Of a DNA stretch of 64,000 bases, positions 51,538-60,313 are shown in pieces (the first letter of the stretch is position 1; every line of letters starts with the position of its first letter). The position numbers and the translations under genes are program-made. Below the pieces are notes generated by a model. It ran no database searches, was not told the origin of the DNA, and saw nothing but the letters and a program-made list of their open reading frames with translations. Source of the DNA: Streptomyces sp. NBC_00273. Its GTDB lineage: Bacteria > Actinomycetota > Actinomycetes > Streptomycetales > Streptomycetaceae. The stretch is from contig NZ_CP108067.1 in the NCBI RefSeq assembly GCF_036178145.1, positions 2,418,001-2,482,000 on the forward strand, in the 5' to 3' direction.

Positions 51538-52710
51538 TCAGTCGCCGGCCCCCGCCGCGGTTCCGTCCGCGGCCCCGGCGCCGGTCACGGCCCCCTCTGG
51601 GGGCAGCGTGCGGGAGGCGCCGATCGGCAGGTCCCAGAGGTCCTCGCGCGGGAGGCCGGCCCGGCGCCAGGCGACCAGGGTGCGGGACAGGGGTTCCATG
51701 ACCGGTTCCGCGGAGAGGACGAAGGTGGCCCAGTGCATGGGGGCCATCCGGCGGGCGCCGAGGTCGAGACAGGCCCGGACGGCCTCCTCCGGGTCGGCGT
51801 GGACGTCGCCGAGCCACCAGCGCGGGGCGTACGCGCCGACGGGCAGGAGGGCGAGGTCGATGCCGGGGTGGCGGCGGCCGATCTCGCCGAACCAGTGCCC
51901 GTAGCCCGTGTCACCCGCGAAGTAGAGCTTCCGCGGCGCCGCACTCAGGGTGTCGGTGAGGATCCAGCCGCCCCACAGGGACCGGCACGTGTCGATCAGC
52001 GACCGCTTCGACCAGTGGTGGGCGGGGACGAACTCGAAGAGCACGCCGCGCAGTTCGGCCGATTCCCACCAGTCGAGGTCGGTGACCCGGGTGAAGCCGC
52101 GGCGGCGGAACCAGCCGGCCAGGCCCGCCGGTACGAAGAGGGGCGTGCGCCGGGGCAGCCGCTTGAGGGTGGGGGCGTCGAGGTGGTCGTAGTGGTTGTG
52201 GCTGATCACCACCGCGTCCACCGGTGGCAGATCCCCCCACCGCACCCCGACCGGGGTCATCCGGGCCGGGGTGCCGAGGATCCGCCGGGACCAGACCGGG
52301 TCGGTCAGTACGGTCAGCCCGCCGGTCCGCAGGACCCAACTGGCGTGCCCGGCCCAGGTGACGCAGACGCTGCCGGGGGGCGCCGGCGGCAGCGGGCCGG
52401 GCCCGTACGGCAGGTCGGGAATGCCGCGCAGGCCTTCGGGGCCCGGCCGGAAGGCGCCCTCGCGGGCGAGGCGGGCGTAGCCGCGGACCCCGGGCAGCGG
52501 GGTGGTCAGCCGGTCCGCGAACGAGCGGGGCCAGCGGCGGTGTTCACCGAGCGGTCGAGGCGCGGACGCACGCTCCGGTGCGGCGGGGGCGAGGTCGGGT
52601 ACGGAGTCGGGCGAAGGGGCCGGACTCTGGGCCGGGGCCGGGGCCGGGGCCGGGGCCGGGGCCGGGGCCGGCGCAGGGGCGGGGGCGGGGGCATCCGTCC
52701 GGTCCCTCAT
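51538..52710 (-). CDS. MBL-fold hydrolase, NAPE-PLD-like
   Basis: A 390-residue zinc hydrolase of the NAPE-phospholipase D/UlaG type. The metal motif is SHNHYDHLD, with VCVTWAGHASWVLRTGG before it, FAGDTGYG in the middle and MAPMHWATFVLS near the end. The N-terminus is an Ala-Pro repeat (about residues 7-30) encoded by GGGGCC-type units, likely a flexible extension. ATG 52710 follows GGAGAC. It is 31 bases downstream of the aminotransferase-like gene and probably co-transcribed. Such enzymes cleave phosphodiester or amide bonds in lipids; substrate unknown. Confidence 0.87.
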   Translation of the reverse strand: MRDRTDAPAPAPAPAPAPAPAPAPAPAQSPAPSPDSVPDLAPAAPERASAPRPLGEHRRWPRSFADRLTTPLPGVRGYARLAREGAFRPGPEGLRGIPDLPYGPGPLPPAPPGSVCVTWAGHASWVLRTGGLTVLTDPVWSRRILGTPARMTPVGVRWGDLPPVDAVVISHNHYDHLDAPTLKRLPRRTPLFVPAGLAGWFRRRGFTRVTDLDWWESAELRGVLFEFVPAHHWSKRSLIDTCRSLWGGWILTDTLSAAPRKLYFAGDTGYGHWFGEIGRRHPGIDLALLPVGAYAPRWWLGDVHADPEEAVRACLDLGARRMAPMHWATFVLSAEPVMEPLSRTLVAWRRAGLPREDLWDLPIGASRTLPPEGAVTGAGAADGTAAGAGD

Positions 52711-52741
52711 CGCGAAGTCTCCGTTCACCGGGGTCGGGTGG

Positions 52742-53959
52742 TCAGGCCAGCCCGGCCAGGACTGATCCGAGGAGCTCAAGCGAGTCGCGTACGTGCGGGA
52801 GCGCGAGCGGATCGCGGGCGGTGAGCGCGGCCAGCCGCTCCTGCGGGGTGGCGCCCAAGAGCGGCCCGGTGGACAACCGCACGCGCAGCGCGCCCAGTTC
52901 GTCGGCGAACCGCTGCCCGCCCGGTGTGGGCGCGCCGAGCCGGCCGCCGAGCCAGTCCTCCAGTTCCATCGCGTCGCCGACCCCGTGCCGGGCGAGTCCG
53001 GCGCGCAGCGGGGTGAGGTCGGCGTACAGGTGCCGGCCGGCCTGCGGGGGCCGGGCCAGCGCCCCGGCCTCCAGCAGTCGGTGGTGCGCGGCGGCGGCCA
53101 CCACCCCGTGCAGGGCGGCGGCGGCGTACGCGCGCCCGGTGACGGCGTCGGGTTCGTCGAGGGCGTGCGCGGCGGCCGCCGCGACCGGCCCGGCGACCAT
53201 CGCCCCGGTGGCGGTGAGGACGTCGAGCGTACGGGCGCGCAGCCAGGTCCCGCGCGGGGTGTCGGGGAAGCGGACGACGGCGGCGGGCCAGCCGGCCGGC
53301 AACATCGCGCCGGCCAGGTCGATGAGGACGGCCGCCCGTTCGGGGAGCATCTCTGCGGGGCTCAGGACCAGGGTGTCGTGGGGCCGGTGGACGGTGTCCC
53401 GCCAGCTCTCGTCGCTGACGACGAGCAGCCCGGCGGATTCGGCGGCCTCGCAGGCCTCGCGCAGCATCTCGGGCGGCGGCACGGTCGCGGTGGGGTCGTC
53501 GGCGACCGACAGCAGCAGCACGCGCGGGTCGCCGCCCTCGGCGCGCACCCGCCGGACGGTCTCCAGCAGGGCGTAGGGGTCCGGCACTCCGCCGCACTCG
53601 GCCGGGGTCGGCACGTGGTAGGCCCGCCGTCCCAGCAGCCGGACCTGCGGGGTCCACCACGCGGGACAGGGACGGGGCAGCATCACGTCTCCCCCGTAAG
53701 CCCCGAGCAGGGCCAGGAGCAGCGCGGGGGCTCCGGGGCCCGCCGCCACGCTCTCGGGGGAGGTGGCGAGCCCGCGCCGGCCCCAGTGCCGGCAGGCGGC
53801 CTCCCGCACGGCCTCGCCGCCGCCCGGGGGCTCGGGCGCGGCGCGTCCGGCGGCTGCGGCGAGGACGGAGACCAGTTCGGGGAGCACGGGCAAGCCGGGC
53901 TGGGGGGCGGGCGGGCCGTACCGGACCGGGCCGCGGCCCTCCGCCGCCGTGCGCTGCAT
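52742..53959 (-). CDS. Aminotransferase-fold protein lacking the PLP lysine
   Basis: A 405-residue class I/II aminotransferase-like protein: ALLLALLGAYGGDVMLPRPCPAWW in the position of the AGAQxAL region, VLLLSVADDPTA, then VVSDESWRD. The segment normally written S-x-S-K then GxRxG appears here as DLAGAMLPAGWPAAVV with no Lys, so cofactor attachment is not expected. It may be a degenerate enzyme acting as a ligand-binding or regulatory protein. ATG 53959 follows GGCGGGG. It is the upstream partner of the NAPE-PLD-like hydrolase. A 20-bp tandem repeat and an AT-rich promoter lie before it. Confidence 0.75.
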   Translation of the reverse strand: MQRTAAEGRGPVRYGPPAPQPGLPVLPELVSVLAAAAGRAAPEPPGGGEAVREAACRHWGRRGLATSPESVAAGPGAPALLLALLGAYGGDVMLPRPCPAWWTPQVRLLGRRAYHVPTPAECGGVPDPYALLETVRRVRAEGGDPRVLLLSVADDPTATVPPPEMLREACEAAESAGLLVVSDESWRDTVHRPHDTLVLSPAEMLPERAAVLIDLAGAMLPAGWPAAVVRFPDTPRGTWLRARTLDVLTATGAMVAGPVAAAAAHALDEPDAVTGRAYAAAALHGVVAAAAHHRLLEAGALARPPQAGRHLYADLTPLRAGLARHGVGDAMELEDWLGGRLGAPTPGGQRFADELGALRVRLSTGPLLGATPQERLAALTARDPLALPHVRDSLELLGSVLAGLA

Positions 53960-54013
53960 CCCCGCCACCGCTTTCCGCCTTCCGCGCTCGCCCTGCCACG
54001 CCCGCCGGGCCCG

Positions 54014-54053
54014 CGACGCACCGCGGTGCCCCACGACGCACCGCGATGCCCCG
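54014..54053. repeat. Two tandem 20-bp repeats
   Basis: CGACGCACCGCGGTGCCCCA is followed immediately by a copy with 18 of 20 bases identical. They lie between the start of the aminotransferase-like gene and an unusually AT-rich tract (CTAAATAATCGTATAAAG on the minus strand, about 54075-54092) that may be its promoter. Confidence 0.6.
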
Positions 54054-54136
54054 CGGCGCCCCGCCGGACCTGACCTTTATACGATTATTTAGGGCTGTAT
54101 GCCCGTTGCGCGGGACGCCCGCCCCCGTGCCGCGTG

Positions 54137-54709
54137 TCAACCCTTGCGCCCCACCATCGCCAGGAGCCTCGTCTGCGCGTCCGCGCCCGCCGGGACCTCC
54201 ACGGGTTCGGCGTACGCACCACTGGCCGCGAGCCCGTCGGCGTACGGCATGATCTCCTTGATCGAGAACTCGACGAGGCCGTCGGGCAGCCGGTCCTCCG
54301 CGCCGATGCCCCGGGCGAGGTCCCAGGTGTGCACGATGCAGTCGGCGGTCAGCTCCGAGCAGTACGCCGATCCGAGCGCGGGCCCGTACGACAGGCGCAC
54401 GGTCCGGTCCATCGCGCCGGACGCGGCGAAGGCCGCGTGCGCGGCGGCCGAAGCCCGGTCCCAGGCCGCGACCGGGTCGACGCCCAGCACGTCGCCGGAG
54501 AACCCGCCCTCCAGCTCCTCCACGGTCCGCCCCTCGGTGACCAGTGGCGGGATCCAGAGCTGCTCCGCGGTGACGTGGTTGACCAGCTCCCGCACGTTCC
54601 ATTCCGTGCACGGGGTCGGCTCCCCCCACTGGTCGCCGCGGATCTCACGCACCCGTTCACCGAAGAGCCTCAGCGCCTCGGCGTGCCGTTCGAGCAGCGT
54701 GTCCGTCAT
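54137..54709 (-). CDS. TIGR03086-type mycothiol-dependent/DinB-like protein
   Basis: A 190-residue four-helix-bundle protein of the DinB/MDMPI superfamily. Landmarks are PTPCTEWNVRELVNHV near the N-terminus, with the metal-ligand His, and the mid-protein TADCIVHTWDLARGIG with the second His. Actinobacterial members are often mycothiol-dependent maleylpyruvate-isomerase-like enzymes or metal-binding proteins without assigned reactions. ATG 54709 (MTDTLLERHAEALRLF) is the family-like start; the longer frame upstream is rejected. It is divergent from the methyltransferase. Confidence 0.85.
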   Translation of the reverse strand: MTDTLLERHAEALRLFGERVREIRGDQWGEPTPCTEWNVRELVNHVTAEQLWIPPLVTEGRTVEELEGGFSGDVLGVDPVAAWDRASAAAHAAFAASGAMDRTVRLSYGPALGSAYCSELTADCIVHTWDLARGIGAEDRLPDGLVEFSIKEIMPYADGLAASGAYAEPVEVPAGADAQTRLLAMVGRKG

Positions 54710-54909
54710 GACCCTCACCGCCCTCTGCCCTGGGGTCGTATCCCCCTTCAGCCACTCTCCTCGCACCCGCATCGGCCTGCCACCGCCCCGCCCCATCCCC
54801 TTGGTGCACAGAACTCCTGTCCACATGTCAAAACGTCTATCTCACATGACGAACTGATCGTCTACGGTGGGAGCAACGCTTCGACGAGGAAACGAGGAGG
54901 GGTCCGGTC

Positions 54910-55761
54910 ATGAACGTCGCCAGGGGAACCGCCGCCGGGGAAACGGCCGCCAAGGAGACGGCCGTCTACACGCACGGCCACCACGAGTCGGTGCTGCGCT
55001 CGCACCGCTGGCGCACCGCCGAGAACTCCGCCGCGTACCTGATCGGCGAGCTGCGCCCCGGAATGCGGGTGCTGGACGTCGGCTGCGGCCCGGGCACGAT
55101 CACCGCGGACCTGGCGGAGCTGGTCGCGCCGGGCGGCCACGTCACCGCCGTCGACGCCGCCGAGGACGTCCTGGTGCAGGCCCGCACGTACGCCGGGGAG
55201 CGCGGCCTGGGCGACGCCGTGTCCTTCGCCACCGCGGACGTCCACGCGCTGGACTTCCCGGACGCTTCCTTCGACGTGGTCCACGCGCACCAGGTGCTGC
55301 AGCACGTGGGCGATCCGGTCCAGGCGCTGCGCGAGATGCGTCGGGTGTGTCGGCAGGGCGGGATCGTGGCCGCGCGCGACGCCGACTACGCCGCGATGAC
55401 CTGGCACCCGGCCGCGCCGGGCCTGGACGACTGGCTGGACCTGTACCGGCGGGTGGCCCGCGCCAACGGCGGCGAACCGGACGCGGGCCGCCACCTGCGG
55501 GCCTGGGCCCGGCGGGCCGGATTCACGGACGTGACCTCCTCGGCGACGGCCTGGTGTTTCGCCACCCCGGAGGAGACCGCCTGGTGGTCGACCCTGTGGG
55601 CGGACCGTACGCAGGCTTCCGCGTACGCCGCCGTCGCCACTCGGGGCGGCCACACGACGGCCGCGGACCTGGCGGCCGTCGCCGACGCCTGGCACGCCTG
55701 GGGTGCGCACCCCGACGCGTGGTTCTCGGTCCTGAACGCCGAGATCCTGTGCCGGGTCTGA
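54910..55761 (+). CDS. Class I SAM-dependent methyltransferase (UbiE/MenG-like)
   Basis: A 283-residue methyltransferase. Motif I is VLDVGCGPGTITADLAELV (about residues 56-74), followed by VTAVDAAEDVL and the post-I region ATADVHALDFPDASFDVV. It fits the Methyltransf_11/UbiE class that methylates small molecules or quinones. ATG 54910 follows GGAGGGG. In the 200-base region shared with the mycothiol-type gene, GACGA-N5-TCGTC (about 54847-54861) is a candidate operator. Confidence 0.88.
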   Translation: MNVARGTAAGETAAKETAVYTHGHHESVLRSHRWRTAENSAAYLIGELRPGMRVLDVGCGPGTITADLAELVAPGGHVTAVDAAEDVLVQARTYAGERGLGDAVSFATADVHALDFPDASFDVVHAHQVLQHVGDPVQALREMRRVCRQGGIVAARDADYAAMTWHPAAPGLDDWLDLYRRVARANGGEPDAGRHLRAWARRAGFTDVTSSATAWCFATPEETAWWSTLWADRTQASAYAAVATRGGHTTAADLAAVADAWHAWGAHPDAWFSVLNAEILCRV

Positions 55762-55876
55762 CGCCGGCCCTGGCGTCGGGCCCGACGCCGGGTGGCCACG
55801 CCGGTCGGGGTGATCACCTGGCTGATATAGCGTGCACGCGTCAATACGCGACCACGCACACCCGGGGGACAGACCC

Positions 55877-56323
55877 ATGACCCAACCGCCGCAGCCGGGC
55901 ACCGGCCCTCACGGCCAGCAGCCGCCGCAGGGAGCCTCGCCCCAGCAGTCACCGGACCCGCTGCCCGCCGCGCCGTCCCGGAACGGGGGCATCGGCGTCC
56001 GGAAGGCGCTGGGGATCGCCGGAGCCGTGGTCGTCCTCGCCGCCGTCGCCGTCGGCTACTTCCTGAGCCAGGACGGCGCCGACCGCGCCGAGGCCGGCGA
56101 CTGCCTCAAGAACAACGGGGACCCGATCTTCCCCGACCTGCGCGTGGTCGACTGCGGCGACCCCGACGCCGCGTTCAAGGTGGTCCAGGTGCTCCACGAC
56201 ACGGTGGACACCGCCAGGTGCCAGGGAGTTTCGGACATCGGCTACGAGGAGCAGGCCGACAGGGCCCGGCACAAGTCCGGCAAGCGGTTCGTACTCTGCT
56301 TCGACGGGATCAAGAAGAAGTAG
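55877..56323 (+). CDS. LppU/SCO3897-like membrane-anchored protein
   Basis: A 148-residue protein: a Pro/Gln-rich cytoplasmic start, one transmembrane helix (ALGIAGAVVVLAAVAVGYFL, about residues 39-58), then a small extracytoplasmic domain. That domain has four cysteines, in GDCLKNN, VVDCGD, ARCQG and VLCFDG, likely forming two disulfides, as in LppU-type proteins. ATG 55877 follows GGGGGA. Its last 14 bases overlap the convergent DUF5107 gene. Its role is unknown, probably envelope-related. Confidence 0.85.
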   Translation: MTQPPQPGTGPHGQQPPQGASPQQSPDPLPAAPSRNGGIGVRKALGIAGAVVVLAAVAVGYFLSQDGADRAEAGDCLKNNGDPIFPDLRVVDCGDPDAAFKVVQVLHDTVDTARCQGVSDIGYEEQADRARHKSGKRFVLCFDGIKKK

Positions 56324-58283
56324 GCGGCCGCATCCGGAAGTCGTAGCGCGCGGGCAGCGGGCAGTCGGTGAGGGTGGACCAGACCTCGGCGAGGGTCTCC
56401 TCGCCCTCCCGCAGGTCCGGCAGTTCGAAGCCGTCCTCGAAGACCCGGCGGGCCGCCCGCACGTGCCCCTCCGCCGCGAGGAGCCGGGCCGCGAGGAGCC
56501 GGAAGCGGCCCTGCTCGCGCAGGGCGGGCCGCAGCCGGTCCCAGACGGCGCGGGCCTGCGGCAGCCGGCCCGCCGCGAGGAGGGCGGCCATCGCCTCCTG
56601 GCCGAGCGCCGACTCCGCGGCCGTCCACGGCTCACCGCCGCGGCTCTCCGCGGCCAGGTCGTCGAAGGCCGCCGCGAATCCGTCGGCCGCCCGCTCCGCG
56701 TCGCCCGCCAGGGCGTCCGCCACCGCCAGGCACCGCAGCAACGGCCACCGCGAGGGGGCCAGCGCCAGCCCCCGCTCCCAGCTGCGCACCGCCTGGGCCA
56801 CGTCCCCGGCGTGCCACTGGGCCACGCCCAGGTGGTACTCCGTCAGCGGATCCGCCGGGGCCGTCTCCAGCATGTCCCGCCAGTGCGCGGCGACCAGGCT
56901 CGGCCCCGGCGGGACCACCCGGCGCGGGGCCGGTAGGGCGCCCGTGCGCCAGAGCTGGAGCCACGGCTCCTGCTCCTCCTCGAGCACGTCCTCCTCGAAG
57001 GGGGTGCCCGGCAGTTCGAAGCCCCCGCACAGCAGCTCCAACGCGCCCCAGCCGGAGCCCTGTGCCAGCCGCTCCCCCGGGTCGGTGTCGGCGCGGCCGC
57101 GCCACGCCTCGTACGCCGCGTCCACGCGCTCCCGCGGCAGTACGGCGTCCAGCGCGCCCTCGGCCGCGCCGCGGGCCGCCGCCCAGTCCGCGCCGTGCAC
57201 CTGCGCCGGATCCGCCGACAGCGGCCCGTAGGCCTCCAGCCAGCTGAACTCCGCCCCGCCCTCCAGCCGTACGTGCTCCAGCTGGGTCCGGGCGAGCCCG
57301 GCCTGGATCTCCGCGTAGCCGCCGGTCCCCGGCTCGGTCAGCCACTCCTGCCAGCGCCGGCCGCCGTCGCCCGCGCCCCACACGAACAGCTTGCGCCCGC
57401 TCAAGCGCGCGGTGGAGGTCTGCACGAGCCCGTGCCCGGCGGCGTCCAGGGCGGCGATCCACGGCCGGGCCCCGCCCCGGACCTCGTAGAAGAAGTCGGC
57501 CGGATACTCGCCGCGCAGCGGGTACGTGCGGTCCGCGCCCTCCCACTCCGGAACGGGGACGCGGCGCAGCGCGCGCTCGTAGCCGAAGTGCCAGGCCTCG
57601 TCGGCGGGGGCGAGCACCCGGGTGCCGGAGTCCTCCGGGACGGCGATGTTGGACCACCAGTACACGGGGGCGGGGCGTTCGTGCGGGTTGCGCACGCGGA
57701 CACCGACGTAGAGGAACTCCGAGTCCTCCGGCAGCCACAGGTCCACTTGGAAGGGCAGGTCGCGCAGGCGCTCCCACTCCCACAGCCGGACCATCTCGCC
57801 CCCGTCGGGGGCCGGGACGAGCGCGGCGTGCACCGGGGCGCAGGACAGGGTGGTGTGCCCGGTCGCACCGGTGTTCCACTCGATGCCGCCGGAGAACCAG
57901 GCCCCGTTGAGCGCGAAGTTGGCGGGCTGGAAGACCGGGTTGCGGTAGAGGAGTTCACGGCCGGTCGGCAGGTGGACGAGCGAGTGGACGCGCCCGCCGA
58001 GGCCCGGGAGCACGGTGACCCGGAGGTGATCGTTCTCGATGACGATCGACTCGAACTCCCGCTCCGCGCGCTCCCGTCCGTATCCGTCGCGGATGCGTAC
58101 GGGCAGGAGCGAGCGCAACGGCTCGTAGCCGATCTGCCGCGCCATGTCGCGCGGCATCCCCTCACGGGCGCGCTCGTCCAGTACGTGCACCTCGTCGGGC
58201 GCGCGCAGGGCGGGCAGCGGGTTGTCCGAGCCCAACGGGGCTGCGGGGAGGGTCAGTACGGCGCGTCGGACGGTGGTGGCCAT
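56310..58283 (-). CDS. DUF5107 protein with C-terminal TPR-like repeats
   Basis: A 657-residue protein. Residues about 20-310 match DUF5107, a galactose-mutarotase-like beta-sandwich (LRVTVLPGLGGRVHSLVHLPTGRELLYRN; GGIEWNTGATGHTTLS). About 450-620 are helical TPR-type repeats (YHLGVAQWHAGDVAQAVRSWERGL). Such proteins are thought to bind carbohydrates and occur next to sugar-utilisation genes, though none is adjacent here. ATG 58283 (MATTVRRAV) is chosen; a GTG 21 bases upstream is possible. The 3' end overlaps the LppU-like gene by 14 bases. Confidence 0.85.
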   Translation of the reverse strand: MATTVRRAVLTLPAAPLGSDNPLPALRAPDEVHVLDERAREGMPRDMARQIGYEPLRSLLPVRIRDGYGRERAEREFESIVIENDHLRVTVLPGLGGRVHSLVHLPTGRELLYRNPVFQPANFALNGAWFSGGIEWNTGATGHTTLSCAPVHAALVPAPDGGEMVRLWEWERLRDLPFQVDLWLPEDSEFLYVGVRVRNPHERPAPVYWWSNIAVPEDSGTRVLAPADEAWHFGYERALRRVPVPEWEGADRTYPLRGEYPADFFYEVRGGARPWIAALDAAGHGLVQTSTARLSGRKLFVWGAGDGGRRWQEWLTEPGTGGYAEIQAGLARTQLEHVRLEGGAEFSWLEAYGPLSADPAQVHGADWAAARGAAEGALDAVLPRERVDAAYEAWRGRADTDPGERLAQGSGWGALELLCGGFELPGTPFEEDVLEEEQEPWLQLWRTGALPAPRRVVPPGPSLVAAHWRDMLETAPADPLTEYHLGVAQWHAGDVAQAVRSWERGLALAPSRWPLLRCLAVADALAGDAERAADGFAAAFDDLAAESRGGEPWTAAESALGQEAMAALLAAGRLPQARAVWDRLRPALREQGRFRLLAARLLAAEGHVRAARRVFEDGFELPDLREGEETLAEVWSTLTDCPLPARYDFRMRPPTSS

Positions 58284-58348
58284 GAGGGAAATGGAACACG
58301 CCACGGCGGCCGGTGCACAGGGGTTCCGCGGATCACCACCGGTCAGGA

Positions 58349-59248
58349 TTACGCAAAGGCGCCCGCGACCAGGTCGGCGAGGAGGGCGCCCGCACGTCCG
58401 TCCGGATCCAGGTCCGGGTCGTAGATCGTGACGTTGAGCCCGGCGCAGCGCGGCGAGCCCACCAGGACGGCGAGCAGTTCGGCGAGTTCGTCGGGGAGCA
58501 GGCCGCCGGGGTCGGGGCTGTCCACGGCCGGCATGACGCCCGGGTCCAGCACGTCGGCGTCCAGGTGCACCCAGAACCCGGCGGTGTCCGGCGGGTGGAG
58601 CCCGTCCAGTGCCGCTCGGGCCACCGGCCCCGCGCCGCGCCGGCGGATCTCCCCGACGGTGGCGACGGAGATCCGGGCCGCGTGCAGCTCGGCGAGGTCC
58701 GGGTCGCCGTCGCGCAGCCCGAAGAGCCGTACGTCCTCGTCGCGCAGGTAGGGGCCGCGGCCCTCCAGGTCGGCGAGGTCCGCCTGGCCGCGGCCGGTCG
58801 ACAGGGCCAGCTCCTCGCCGCCGGCGGCGCCGACGGGGCCGTTGACGGCCTCGTTGCCGGGGTGGCGGAAGTCGGCGGAGCCGTCGATCGCGGCGAGGCC
58901 GTAGCGTCCCAGGCGGCGCATGGCGAGGGCCGCACCGAGCTGGATGGAGCAGTCGCCGCCGAGCACGACGGGGAACTCCCCCGCCCGCAGGTGCCGTTCG
59001 ATGCGGTCGGCGAGGGTGACGGTGTACGCGGCGAGGGCCTCGGCGTGGAACACGCCGTCGCCCTCCCGCCAGTCGCCGCGGTCGTAGCGCGGTGGCACCA
59101 CCACCCCGCCCTCGACGGCGCCGAGCCGGGCCAGCAGGCCTTGTTCGCGCAGGGCCCCGGCGAGCTTGTAGACGCCCGGTACGGCGCCGGGCGCGGGCGG
59201 GCGCAGCCCGAGGTTGGAGGGGGCGTCGAGGAGCACGAGGGTTCGCAT
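58349..59248 (-). CDS. Arginase/agmatinase-family protein with altered metal ligands
   Basis: A 299-residue ureohydrolase-fold protein. The metal-site motifs are degenerate: GGDCS where arginases have GGDHS, and DGSAD where they have DAHxD. The third, HLDADVLDP, is intact. Two His ligands are thus replaced by Cys and Ser, so ordinary dimanganese arginine or agmatine hydrolysis is doubtful; a different metal or substrate is possible. GGDC is shared with an uncharacterised actinobacterial branch, while the Ser appears odd. It starts at ATG 59248 and is probably monocistronic. Confidence 0.8.
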   Translation of the reverse strand: MRTLVLLDAPSNLGLRPPAPGAVPGVYKLAGALREQGLLARLGAVEGGVVVPPRYDRGDWREGDGVFHAEALAAYTVTLADRIERHLRAGEFPVVLGGDCSIQLGAALAMRRLGRYGLAAIDGSADFRHPGNEAVNGPVGAAGGEELALSTGRGQADLADLEGRGPYLRDEDVRLFGLRDGDPDLAELHAARISVATVGEIRRRGAGPVARAALDGLHPPDTAGFWVHLDADVLDPGVMPAVDSPDPGGLLPDELAELLAVLVGSPRCAGLNVTIYDPDLDPDGRAGALLADLVAGAFA

Positions 59249-59320
59249 GCCCTCATCCTGTGCGATGCGACCCCGCAGGGCCCGGCATTTCCCCGGCGCC
59301 GCCCCACCGGGCCGGCCGCG

Positions 59321-60073
59321 TCACCGGTGCCCGTGGTCCACCATCAGGTCGCCGATCAGCGCGGACAGGGCGTCGACCCGGCGCCGGTCCTCGCGCTGGT
59401 TCCGCAGCGCCTCGTCGACGGCCCGCAGCCGGGCCAGGGCGGCCGGCTCGCGGTCCGTCACCTCGTCGATCAGCGGCGAGGTGACCAGATCCAGGCACGC
59501 GGTGAACAGGCGACGGGTGGCAGGCGACGGCGGGGCGGGATCCGGATCTGCGTATCCGCTGGTCAGATACCGCACGGGATCGGTGAGGCTCCAGCCGACC
59601 ACGACACCCCGCTGGACCAGGAGCGCCACGTCGGGTGCGATGCCGATGCGGGCCTCCAGCGGCTCGTCGAGGACGTCGAGGTCGCGCAGACAGGTCAGTA
59701 CGGTGTCCCCGGGAGCGCGGTGCAGCACCGTACACATCTCGTGCCGGAAGTCCTGGACCTCGTCCGCACGGAGCCCACCGGGGCGCACTGCGGGCACGAC
59801 GGGAACGCGGTCGGCGTTCTCGGCGTGCAGGGACCCGTAGGGCATCTGGAATTCGGCTCCGACCAAGGCCCGACTGTCTTTGTCGAACCGAAGGATGTCG
59901 GGGGCGTCCCACAGCCAGTGCTCGCTACCGAAGGTGCCCAGGACGAACCGTTCACGTTCCCCCACGCTCGCGTACGGCACGAGACGCACGGAGTCGGTCG
60001 TGAAGCGCGGAGTGATGCGCAGCGGCTCGCGCGTCACCGCCGCGCACCAACCGCCGTCGAATGCCACCTTCAC
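59321..60073 (-). CDS. Hypothetical protein
   Basis: A 250-residue soluble protein from GTG 60073 (MKVAFDGGWCAAVTREPLRI), preferred because GGAGGGG lies just before it; an ATG at 60157 is the alternative. Landmarks are RFVLGTFGSEHWLWDAPDILRFD and a C-terminal helical region. The protein has no membrane segment, signal or family I recognise. The mixed beta N-terminal half could be an immunity- or SUKH-like fold, but this is not supported enough to claim. Confidence 0.55.
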   Translation of the reverse strand: MKVAFDGGWCAAVTREPLRITPRFTTDSVRLVPYASVGERERFVLGTFGSEHWLWDAPDILRFDKDSRALVGAEFQMPYGSLHAENADRVPVVPAVRPGGLRADEVQDFRHEMCTVLHRAPGDTVLTCLRDLDVLDEPLEARIGIAPDVALLVQRGVVVGWSLTDPVRYLTSGYADPDPAPPSPATRRLFTACLDLVTSPLIDEVTDREPAALARLRAVDEALRNQREDRRRVDALSALIGDLMVDHGHR

Positions 60074-60313
60074 GGTCCCCTCCACCTCATCGGCTCCTAC
60101 TCCTGGCGCCCGGCCCTTCGCATGACGGAAGTCATCCCAGGCCGTGCGCACGGCCATTTCGAGTCAGGCATCGTCAAGACCGCATGGTTCGGCGAATCAC
60201 CTCGGCGGGTTTCGGGGTGGTGATCATATTCGTGCATGCGGTGACAGGCGCCGCGTGGCTCGGCCGGCGCATGGGCCTGATGTCAGGCCGGGTCGTGTGG
60301 CAGCATCGGCCGG

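Noticed and set aside
52622..52690. Repeated GGGGCC units as a CRISPR-like or satellite array
   Set aside because: They encode the in-frame Ala-Pro tail of the MBL hydrolase and have no spacers, so it is coding low complexity.
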